A model generated the notes under the pieces. The model saw only the letters and a program-made list of their open reading frames with translations. It searched no databases and was not told the DNA's origin. From Thielaviopsis euricoi (taxonomy: Eukaryota > Ascomycota > Sordariomycetes > Microascales > Ceratocystidaceae), in contig BCHJ01000002.1 in NCBI GenBank assembly GCA_001599615.1, positions 2,982,724-3,046,723 on the forward strand: a stretch of DNA of 64,000 bases, written 5' to 3'. How positions within the stretch are numbered: position 1 is the first letter of the stretch; each line of letters begins with the position of its first letter. Position numbers and translations under genes: made by a program. Below, one piece after another: positions 1 to 9,791 of this stretch.

Positions 1-418
1 TATTGTTTTTAATCGTCGTTGTGAACTTTTGAAGATACTAGTTTGTGTTGCTGAAGTGAATATTCAATAGATACTAAATTATGAGGCATAAGTCTCAATT
101 AAACTGTCGATACATGACATTATCTACAATTATCGCGAATGAGAACATGCATTAAATAGTAATCACTAGACCATAAGACATTTGTAGGTTTATATGTTTT
201 TTTTTCAACCATTTTGTGAATAACATCAACCGTATATAAGAAAACACCGACAAAAGAAGTCGTGATAATAAAAACAAAACAAAAAAAGCAGAAACCAAAT
301 AACCTTTCCAATAACCGTGCCGCTCTTCCCAATAATAGTATGACCAAAAACCAAGCAAAAAGACAAAAAAATCAAAAAAACAAAAACTAAGAAAAAATAA
401 ATCAAACAAAAACAAGGT
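1..418. other. AT-rich 3' flank of the Hsp20 gene
   Basis: This stretch follows the stop codon of the minus-strand Hsp20 gene. It is AT-rich with many A runs on the plus strand and probably holds the 3' untranslated region. The short open frames here are low-complexity Phe/Leu translations, and I see no gene. Confidence 0.5.
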
Positions 419-1798
419 TTACTGGACGGGAACATTGACAACATCCTCGTCAACCTTTTCCTGTGCCACAATGGTCAGGATGCCATTCTCCAGCCGACTC
501 TCAATCTTGTCTCCATTGACACAGACATACGCGCCGTTGTTGTCATTGTCGCTGTCGCTCTCCTTAGCAGCCTCGGGCTTCAGGTAGACCTTGCGCGAGA
601 ACGAGCCCTGCGGCAACTCATTGCGGCGCATCTGCGCCTCCTCATCGGCCGACACTGCAGGGAACTTGCCAGTCACATGCAGCGCCGACTCAGACGGCAG
701 CCAGACCACCGAAATGTCAGTCTTGGCGACGCCCGGCACAAACATGCGAACCGTGTACGAGCCAGGCGTCTTGAGCACGGCAATGGGCGGCGGCGGTGCG
801 GCGGACTCGTCCATCATAAGGTCGGCCATGTCAGACACGAGGCTGTCGCGGGGGCAGCGCGGTCCGCGGCCGTGGTGGGGGCCAAACATGGGTCCGCCGG
901 GAGGAGGGGGAGGGCCACGCGGGCCGCCGAAGAAGTGAGGACTGCCAGGACCAAAGTGCGGAGGACGGTGCGGGCCGTGGCGGCCAAAGTGGTGAGGGGG
1001 GCGAGGACCGCCAAAGCCGTGGTGACCGCCAAAGCCGTGGGGACCATCGAAGCCATGAGGGCTGTCAAAGTCGTGGGGGCCATCAAAGGGGCCGCCGCAG
1101 GGGCCCGGGGGAGAAGGGGGCTCGCAGTGCGGGTGAGGGCCACCGCAGGGACCACCAAAGCCACGAGGACCGCCGTGGGGACCACGAGGGCCACGGTGAC
1201 CAGGGCGACCGTGGTGGCCGTGGGGACGACCAAATCCGTGAGGGCCACGGGGACCACCGAATCCATGAGGACCGGGGGGACCAGGAGGGCCAGGAGGACC
1301 AGGTCTACCCATGTGGCCAGAGAAGCAGCACGGAGCATCATCCGCTTCAAACTCGTCAAGGAAATCCTCTTCCTCAAACTCCGGCTCCGTCTCCCAGTCC
1401 TTGGCCTCATCACCGTGGGGACCGGGCGGTCCGTGCGGGTGGAAGCCATGAGGGTGGAAGCCATGAGGGTGGAAGCCAGGAGGACCCATAGGAGGGCCGG
1501 GGTGAGGACCGTTCGAGCGGCCCCAGCCACGGTGCATGCGACCAGCCATGCCACGGCCACGACGACCGTGGTGGCCATGACCATGACCGTGACCGTGACC
1601 ATGGTGAGGGTGAGGGTGCGGGTGGCGCATTGGGTGGTCAGGCTTGGGAGGCGAATCCGGCGAGGGAGTCTTATCCGAAGGACCTTCAACAGACGCTGTA
1701 GAGCCAGAATCGTTCAAGAAAACGACATCTGCAATCGGAGTAGCCACAGAGGCGACAGTACTGCCGTCATCAGCAGACATGGGCATGGCGGCGTTCAT
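419..1798 (-). CDS. Small heat shock protein (Hsp20/alpha-crystallin) with Gly/Pro/His-rich N-terminus
   Basis: Single-exon gene of 459 aa. The C-terminal 120 residues (about 339-459) match an alpha-crystallin domain. They include a 'PGVAKTDISV' beta-strand region, 'GSFSRKVYLKP', and the family hallmark 'LENGILTI' near residue 438. Such proteins are ATP-independent holdase chaperones. The preceding part is unusual: His-Pro and His-Gly runs, repeated GFHPH units, a collagen-like GPP run near the middle, and an acidic patch 'EFEEEDFLDEFEADD'. Most family members are 150-250 aa, so this one is about twice as long. I chose the ATG at 1798 because the frame further upstream encodes a Phe/His/Leu-rich peptide typical of a translated pyrimidine-rich leader. 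The alpha-crystallin call is solid; the role of the N-terminus is unknown, possibly metal binding or phase separation by composition. Confidence 0.85.
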   Translation of the reverse strand: MNAAMPMSADDGSTVASVATPIADVVFLNDSGSTASVEGPSDKTPSPDSPPKPDHPMRHPHPHPHHGHGHGHGHGHHGRRGRGMAGRMHRGWGRSNGPHPGPPMGPPGFHPHGFHPHGFHPHGPPGPHGDEAKDWETEPEFEEEDFLDEFEADDAPCCFSGHMGRPGPPGPPGPPGPHGFGGPRGPHGFGRPHGHHGRPGHRGPRGPHGGPRGFGGPCGGPHPHCEPPSPPGPCGGPFDGPHDFDSPHGFDGPHGFGGHHGFGGPRPPHHFGRHGPHRPPHFGPGSPHFFGGPRGPPPPPGGPMFGPHHGRGPRCPRDSLVSDMADLMMDESAAPPPPIAVLKTPGSYTVRMFVPGVAKTDISVVWLPSESALHVTGKFPAVSADEEAQMRRNELPQGSFSRKVYLKPEAAKESDSDNDNNGAYVCVNGDKIESRLENGILTIVAQEKVDEDVVNVPVQ

Positions 1799-4700
1799 GA
1801 TTGTGAGGGCAGATGGAAGCTTTGATGTATGGAAGAAGAATAGATGTAAGAAAAGAAGTTGATGAAAGAAGAATAAAAAGAGAAGTGAGAGATGATGATG
1901 ATGGAAAAAGAAAAATTGATTCCAAGACGGCGGTCGTCGGTGTCTTTTATATGCCAAAATCACAAACGGGTAATTGCCCTTTCGGCACCCAGATCTGTGT
2001 TGCGTAACCCACGCACCCACTTACCCAAAACCTTATTTTGTCTAGGTAGTAATTACCCAAATGAGTGAGTGCCTGACCGCGCCACCTTGATTTTTTTTTC
2101 TCTCCCTCTCTGTATTGAGTGAGCGGATTTTACAAAGCAATTGCCGGACTTTAGGCTTGTTTAGCGTTAGCTTGACCGATTGGGGGGAGGGATACCTGGG
2201 CTGTACCAACAGATACACCGACAGTGGCGCTGCTTGTGAGAGTACAATACAGGTATCGTCAGCATAGCAGCTCACACACTGTGTTCGTTGAGCGGCCGCC
2301 CGGCCCAGGACTTGGTACTTGCCTTGCGTTGCTGTCGTAAGAAACTCGTTCTCTATCTCTTTCTAAACCCCGATTTTAATCGGGTGATTTTTTTTTTCTT
2401 TTTTCACTTTGGCAGCTGGAAATAAGTCAGAGGCGGAGCGGCGTTTACTAACCAATTTTGGAAAGTAGTTTAAATCGCTGCCTGTGAGTGAATTGTTCTT
2501 GCTGTTTGCAATGGAATTGATATGTAAAGCGATATATCATTTAAAAGTATTCACAACGACCAGACCATGTGGAAGGCGGGTTGGTGTGTATCAGAAGACG
2601 GTACGTGAATGCATGTGAATATACAGTGCACTTTTACTGCATCTATTTGTTATAATCGGATGAACCAGGAAACCAATATCGGCACATTTGATTCCAGTCT
2701 GGGACAATCAAACTTGCCATGCTATAGTTCTGGAACTCAAGCTTGCTATGTAATAGTTCTGGAACATTCGTTGTCGGTAGCGACAAGAATGGCTGATGAT
2801 GTGTCCAATATGGCTGCCTCCGGACAATGAACGCGCGTCATCGTCAAGGTGAGCTGCACATGGGTTGTTCTGTGCATTTTATCACCAGCTAGACAATAGA
2901 AGTAGAACAAAAAAAAACTTCGAGAAACAAACCATCGGCATTGCACAAGCCACGACTTGTCTCTGATTAGCCTGCCACCGGCGTTTGACCGGTGCTGAGT
3001 GGCGCCGATGGCCGATCTCTCTACCTGTTCCTACATAGTAGATTCCTCTACTTTTACACTACGACCAAATTCGCTTTAGCAGCTACCGGCTGTCATCCTG
3101 CGGCGCAAGGCGACGTCTTTTTAGTGGGGTCCCGGGCGAGCTTAATTGTGGCTCAGCCACACGTCAACAATAAAGAAGTGGCAGTGGTGTGGGCGCCCTC
3201 TTTAGTTTTATGAGCAACTAAACTTAGTTTGCCTAACCTCACAGCTTCAACAAAGTCACAACAAAAAGAAGCTATGACGACGGTCACGTATAGAGTAGAG
3301 TAGGACTGGCGTTTGTTTGATGCCATGCGAAAAGCACAGACTTGACGTGCAAGAAAAAAAAATACGGCGGTTATCACATGCCACCCGGCGTTTGTTGAAT
3401 GACGACATGTTCTTGTACTAATGCTTATGCTAATGCTACTAAGAAGCCAACATAAGAAAAGAGGGTAGGTAGGTAGTTTTTGTAATTGAGGCCATCGTTC
3501 TGCTATCTCCGGCGCCAGCTTTAGGGTTTCCTCACCATAAACCCTTCTCTCCGTTGGCTAGCTTTACCTCACCTGACCTCACCTGCCTTGTTACCTTGAT
3601 GCTTGGCACCGGCTGACTTTATTTCTATTTTTTCTTGCTTTCTAGCCGCATAAAACCTCTCATTGTCTTGGCTTTACTTGGTTGGCTAGATCTTTTTTAC
3701 GCGCCGATTTTATCATTATTTTGGCCTTCTGGATTTGTGCTAAGAAACCAAGCAATCGCTAAGCGCCCATTTAATAGCCCTACTGGCCAATCACAGCCCA
3801 CTATTAACCCAGTTTCCACCATACTGATGATTTCTGTTTAAAAAAATCCCGCCCTTTTTTTGACTACAGAAAGACAATAAACACTTGTTTTAAGCTGCCC
3901 AAGTCGGACAATAATAGCGCCCGTCGTGACGACGCCGACGCTACTACTGGAGCCAAGTTGTAATTGTCGTCTGGCCAGTGAGATTCCATGATGTTGTGGA
4001 AATGGCGGGAGGCAGCTTGGTTACAGTCTGTGTAATTTTCTGGCAGAATGCATTTTCATTCCTAGAATTAGACTGCTGTAGGAAAAGCTGCTGTATGTAC
4101 CAGGCACCGGTACAGATTACAGTGATCATCGCACCCCAAAATGTAAATATAGCCCCTCCCCCTCACTACGCAACTGCAGAACATCTCAGAGCAACCACCT
4201 GTTGAACGACGCAACTCCCATTTCTATCGTGTCGTACCGCACCGCAACGTAATGTAACTGCACTCTTTGCCGGCCTTTTTTTTTTTTTTCATTTCTCTCC
4301 GTGACCCATTTCTAGCTACTATCACGAGAAAAGGTTTTCATTCAGTTCATCATCTGTGATCGTCAAAAGTCATCATCATTTATTATATTACTGCTTTCTC
4401 CCCGCCCTGCCAACTCCACTGCATTGGTCGCTCGCTCGCTCGCTCGCCACTTAATTGGATCCCTGCAGAGACGCCCAGATACTGGTGGATTTCCACTGAT
4501 TGCATTGTCTAGCTTTGCTTGGCTTGGACGATCCTTGGGCAAACCAAACCAAACACAAAACAAAACTTACAGACGACCCCATATCATACGTCCATCCCAC
4601 CCCTCTTTTTATCTTTGTATTTTTTTTCTGGTCTGCTTGCTCTGCTACCCTGTTACTTTGAACTTGTAGTGCTATTTTTGATTGTTTAGTTTCCGCTTAG

Positions 4701-5165
4701 GCTTCCGCTCCGCTTTACTCACTCACTCACTCACTTGCTCGCTACGCAGCCAAGGTCAAGTGCTCGTTTCTTCTTGCATCCTCTGCTCACTTACGCGCCG
4801 AGCTCGTTTTCTTTTTCTTGTCATTCATTTCCTTTCTGGTTGGCGACTTTTGTTGCCGCTGTCCCCTCTGCTGTGCCCTTTTCTTGATTCTCTTTCTTTC
4901 TTCTCTTTCTTCAGTCTTCCGTTTCAAATCTTCATTTCCAAATCTTCAACTCATTTTGTGTCCTAATTTCACCATCATATATTGCAACTGGCTTGCTGTA
5001 TCAACCCGTCTGCTCCTCCCAAAAGAGTGTCCCTTGCACAATTCTGCGACCACTTACAGCGGCCACGACCCTAAACAAGTCCAGTCTCGCCTTTCGACAC
5101 GATCGATTCAGGCACCTGCATTCTCAAGTTACACCTCACTTTCTCACTACTGCACGCACATAGCT
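1799..5165. other. Intergenic region, divergent promoters
   Basis: About 3.4 kb between the divergently transcribed Hsp20 and PhoD-like genes. It holds no convincing gene; open frames are under 95 codons and low in coding character. The first 200 bases are an A/G-rich Hsp20 leader. The last 550 bases are pyrimidine-rich and probably the 5' leader of the PhoD-like gene, including a GCTC/ACTC repeat near 4425-4448 and 4717-4745. A diverged tandem duplication lies near 2713-2765. Confidence 0.5.
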
Positions 5166-8100
5166 ATGGAGCGCTCTAGAGGACTCCCCGACGAGGAGCT
5201 TTTCCTCTCCCGCCCCAATAACCACACTCCCGATGGCGACAGCCCGACCATCGGCCCGCTTCGCATTCTCAAGCCACAGAGCCCCAAGCCGCCTGTCGCT
5301 GCAGATCGCTTCAAGTACCCCACACCTCCGACTTCGACCTCATCGCCGCCCGCGCCTTTTGCTTCCACCCCCAAGCCGTCTTTTCCTCTGTTGCCTGGTG
5401 CACTGAGCTCCGCAAACATAATCTCTCTTCCCTACCCCGACGATGACGAGCCTGCGCTCACTAGAGTCAAGCCCACAATACAGCCCTTTGCGAGCCCTTC
5501 GCTGCATAATTATAACGATACCTCACCTCGGCTGACTAGCCCTTCCGAGGCCAAGGGTCCTGGCTTGGCCCAGAGACGAGGAACTGCCCCCAAGCCACTA
5601 TCCGGCCCTTCTAGTCCCGATCTGGACGACGAGGAGCTCTTCATCAAGCCAATTAAGCCTCAGCCCAAGCCGAAAACCGCCCAGTCCACCGGTAGCTCTA
5701 CAGCAAGCCACCCCAGCTTGAATAAAAAGCCTCACTACCCCGCGCCGGCCGCTGAATCCACAGCTGGGGCTGCTTCTTCTTCTTCTTCCGCCGCTGCTGC
5801 TTCCTCTGCTACTCCATATCGGCCTGCCCCGCCGCAAGCTGACCCGTATCTCGGCATGCCTGGAGAGGCTACTGGAGTCAACCGCTTTGCTTCGACTGCC
5901 AGCACTTCCACCACAAGAGCTAGCCGCGGATCGCCTCCTCCACCCGAGACTCCTATTGTTGAGCCTGGTGTTCTTCCTGGAGGCGGCATCGAGGCTCGCT
6001 ATGCTGCCAGCGGTATTTCTGGCACCGCTACTCTCAACTCTCTGCAAGCTCAGGCTGCAGTTCAGAGTGCTGCCGCTACCCAAAGACTTGCTCAGTATGG
6101 TGGTGTCCCGCATCACCAGCCGCAACCATCGCCAGCTCCCAGACCATGGACTCCTACGGAAGCGCCGGGAGCTGGTCCCCATGGCCCTCCGACCGTCTAC
6201 CAGGGCTCTGCGCCGGTTTCAACTCCTTCTGCAGCTACAACTTCTGCGCCTGCGAGACCTACTGTTGTTGCTCAGGATTCTTCCAATCTTCAGGTCAGCG
6301 TGCTTGAACAAGACTTTCAGCGCATGGGCACAAAGACGCCTCCCCCGGCCTACTCCAGCGTCAACCCCGGCGGCAGCTCTGGATACCCGCAAGAGAAGCA
6401 GAGACCAGCTGCCTCTGGTAGCCCAGCAAGCAACAGTAATGCTGCTTCGTCTCAGACTCACATTGTCTCTCCAAAGCCCATACCCGCTGCTCACGTTCCA
6501 GTTCAGCCGCAGCTTCAAATATCAACTCAAGTTCACTCGCCTCAGGCTCAGCCACAGCAGATTCACCCTGCCCAAGCCAGCCAGACGCCCGCACAGTTGT
6601 CGCAGAAGCAGCAGCTGATTCAACAGCAGCAACAGCAGCAGCATCTTTTGCAGCAACAGCAGCAACAACACCAGCTACAACAACAGCAAATCCAACTCCA
6701 GCATCAGCAGCAGCTCCAGCTTCAACAACAGCAATTGCAACAGCAGCAGCAACAGCAGCAGCAGTTACAGATCCAGCTACAACAGCAACAGCAACAGCAG
6801 CAGCAATATCAGCAACCTACCAAGGCTCAGATGGCTGCTGCTGCCGCTATTGCATCTGCTGGACTGTCTGGACACCCTGCCTTTGCTAATGATGGTCAGG
6901 GCGGTGCTGGAACTCTACCCATGGTCTCGTCACCGCCTCCTCTCCCAGAAGGCTGGATTGCACATTTGGATCAGAACTCCGGACAGTATTACTACATCCA
7001 TCTTGCCACGCAGTCGACACAGTGGGAGTTTCCCAAGGGCCCAAACCCCATCAACCACGATGTTGCGCCACTATCTCCCACAGCCTCTACATACGGAAAC
7101 CCGCTGGCTTCACCTCTTCTTACTGGCAAGCAGTCAATGGCGTCGCCTATGTTTGCTCCCCAAACTCCCGGGTATGCAGAGAGCATTATGAGCGTTGCCA
7201 ACTCTACGGCGCCCAGTGCTGCGGGCTTCTCGGGGCCACCACCAAGCTCTGGCGTTGACTTGTACAAGGTGCAACCTACAAACGGAGTGTACTTTGGACC
7301 TTACCTGCGCTATGTCAACATGGACACTGAAAAGGGCATTTGGTACGGCAGCATCATGATTGTTACCGACTCGCCGCAGCCGCCGACGATCCATATCCAT
7401 CTTAGCATGGATCTCTCTCCCAACCCGCGTCAACTTATCCCGAATGTGATTTCATACCACCAGAGATGGAAGTTTTTCAAGTACGATATCGATCTTCCAA
7501 TGGGCGACGCTGGAACTGAGAGATGGACGTACGCCATCACGTCGCACATGGGCTGCACGCGCTACGAGTTTGTGGTGGCCGGCAAGCACGAAGTCAACTG
7601 GCGCTTCATTGCGCATTCGGGTAACGACTTTGCGCCGACGACATCGCAGAACGAGCGGTCCAAGCTGGGCGGCGTGGGATTTATGTGGAAGGATGTACTG
7701 CAGCGCAACGTCGAATGCGGTGGTTATCACGTACAGCTAGGTCTGGGTGACCAGATCTACGGGGATCGGCTATGGAAGGAGATTCCGGTGCTGAAGCAAT
7801 GGTTGTCGATCAGTGGTAAAGAGAACCGCAAGAATGCGCAGTGGACGGCTCGACATGAGGAGGATGTGTCACATGCGTACTTCCACTACTATACCAGCCA
7901 CTTTGACCAGCCGTATCTGCGTGAGGCGTTTGCGCAGATTCCACATGTTTTGCAGCTGGATGACCACGATATGTAAGTTCAATGTGACCTTCACTAGGCG
8001 CTCGTCTACTAACATTTGTCTTTAGCTTTGACGGCTATGGATCGTACCCCGACTACATGCACAATTCATCCATGTTTAAGAACATTGGCAGAGTTGCGAT

Positions 8101-9280
8101 TGACATGTACCTGCTGTTCCAGCACCACACAACACTCGAAATTTTGCGCAATGTTGGCGATGATATGGACCTCTTCACGATTACTGGGCAGGGTTGGCAC
8201 TTTATCAAGTACCTCGGCCCGGCAATGGTTGTGGTTGGTCCTGATTGTCGCTCGGAGCGTACCATGGCACAGGTTATGGCCGGGCCGACATACCAAGGTC
8301 TCTTCCCAAAGATTCACTCGCTCCCACCGACAGTGCAGCATTGTATCTTGATGATTTCAGTGCCTCTTATCTACCCTCGTTTGGAGGCTGTAGAGAGCTT
8401 GGCTGGAGCTGTGGCTACGGGCAAGAAGGCGGTCAACACGACGTACAATATTCTGGGCAAGGTGACGAGCTCGGTGGCTGGCGTTGTTGGCGGCCGAGAA
8501 GTTGTGGCACAGGGTTTTTCGCATGTCAAAAAGGCGGTTGGAAAGCAGGGCTTTATGGGCAGCGTGCTGAACCAGTTTGGCGATATCGACGCAGCGGAGG
8601 TGCTCAAGGACTTGTGGACGCATGAGTCCAAGGATCTGGAGAGAACGTATCTGATTCGCACACTGCAGGGCATTGCGCAGCAAAAGGGCCTGCGCATGAC
8701 CTTTTTGTCTGGTGGTAAGTTTGTGGCAAATCCGGATGGGTGAATACGGCGAAAAAGAAAAAATGAAGCTAACTAGATGGTAGATGTTAATTGCTGCGGC
8801 ACTGGGCTGGTCCACGATCCGTCGAGACCACGCGATCACAAGACGATGTACCAAATCATTACGTCGCCAATTGTCGCGCAGCCACAAGGCCAATATGTGC
8901 TCAAGATGCTGCACAACAACAAGGCGCTGTACGTGCCGCAGAACGGGCACCGGTCGCTGCATCAGGTTTCGGACACCAAGGAAGACATGATGGAGATTTT
9001 CCACACGGATGCCAGCGGCACGCAGCGCGAGCTGAAGCGGCTGATGAATCGGCGCAATTACATCTCGGTCACGTCCATGGACTCGGATTATGTTGATCGT
9101 ATTCAACATCAGCAGCAGCAGCAACATTCGCCGCAGCTGGCCATGATGCAGCCGCCGGCCACGACGATGCTGTCCAAGTTGACGCTGCAAGTGGACTTTG
9201 TGGTGCAGGGCGACGGGGCGTTTAACACTCCGACAAAGTACGGACCGGTGTATCTGCCGCATCTGGATCATGGATATTAG
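5166..9280 (+). CDS. WW-domain, poly-Gln, PhoD-like phosphatase protein
   Basis: Three exons: 5166-7972, 8026-8714, 8784-9280, giving 1330 aa. Introns are 53 and 69 bases with GTAAGT donors and CTAAC branch sites. Residues 1-470 are Pro/Ser-rich and disordered, about 478-550 are Gln-rich, and a WW domain spans about 591-625 (Trp597 and Trp620, spacing 22). The rest is a PhoD-like metallophosphatase domain: 'GLGDQIYGD', the metal-binding 'LDDHD' at 931-935 and 'SGDVNCCG' around Asp1166. The Asp1166 codon is created by splicing, which supports the intron. Classic PhoD enzymes have His after this GDV; here it is Asn. WW domains bind Pro-rich ligands, so the protein may be scaffolded. The substrate is unknown. 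The start was chosen at 5166 because upstream in-frame sequence is a translated pyrimidine-rich leader. Confidence 0.85.
6598..6815 (+). repeat. CAG/CAA repeat encoding poly-Gln tract
   Basis: Imperfect run of CAG and CAA codons inside the PhoD-like gene, encoding an almost unbroken Gln tract of about 70 residues with scattered Leu, His and Ile. The mixed codons make it less prone to slippage than a pure repeat. Confidence 0.9.
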
Positions 9281-9791
9281 CGGCGGACAGCAAGGGCTTG
9301 TAAGAGATATTCCAGGATTAGATATGTAATTTTGTATAATGTACATGTAATCTTCGAGATACATCATAAAGACGTCGTTGTCACATGTGTACTTTTGCGG
9401 CGGGGTGGCGGAACGGAATCTCAGCGCTAGGGTTATGGTCAAATCGGGATAACCCTGGATAAATGGAGCGCAAGAAAAGTAAAAGTGGGCTTTAGCTTGC
9501 CTGAGCCAGTAGAGTAATAGATCAAGTTGCTTCCAACTGCATTCAGTAAAATACGCTGTAATGTTTTTTTTTTCTTTCCTTTTTATGCTCCAACTTGTTT
9601 TGTTTTTTTTTCTTAACAGTATCAACATTTCTTCCCCTCATGCGTATTGGCTTCATGGCTATCAAAAGCACGCATGTGTGATTTAATTGATTGCACATTC
9701 ATTTCTCTTTATCTTATCCAATCATTGAAATTATTAGATCTTTAGTGTTAATTTGTTTGTTTGTTTATTTAATTCCGTGCCTCGTCAAAGT
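9281..9791. other. Intergenic spacer
   Basis: Tandem spacer between the PhoD-like and Crt10-like genes. It is AT-rich, with T runs near 9564-9612 and a GTTT repeat near 9757-9768. It must hold the 3' end of the first gene and the promoter of the second. No gene seen. Confidence 0.5.

Noticed and set aside
677..1825. Long plus-strand frame of about 380 codons opposite the Hsp20 gene
   Set aside because: It is Arg/Ala/Val/Thr-rich and repetitive, the expected antisense shadow of Gly/Pro/His codons; the minus strand has a clear alpha-crystallin domain.
3525..3545. Telomere-like sequence (TTTAGGG and AAACCC nearby)
   Set aside because: Only isolated single units are present, without tandem repeats.
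8357..9628. Minus-strand frame of about 420 codons opposite the end of the PhoD-like gene
   Set aside because: It is antisense to well-supported exons with conserved phosphatase motifs and shows no domain of its own.
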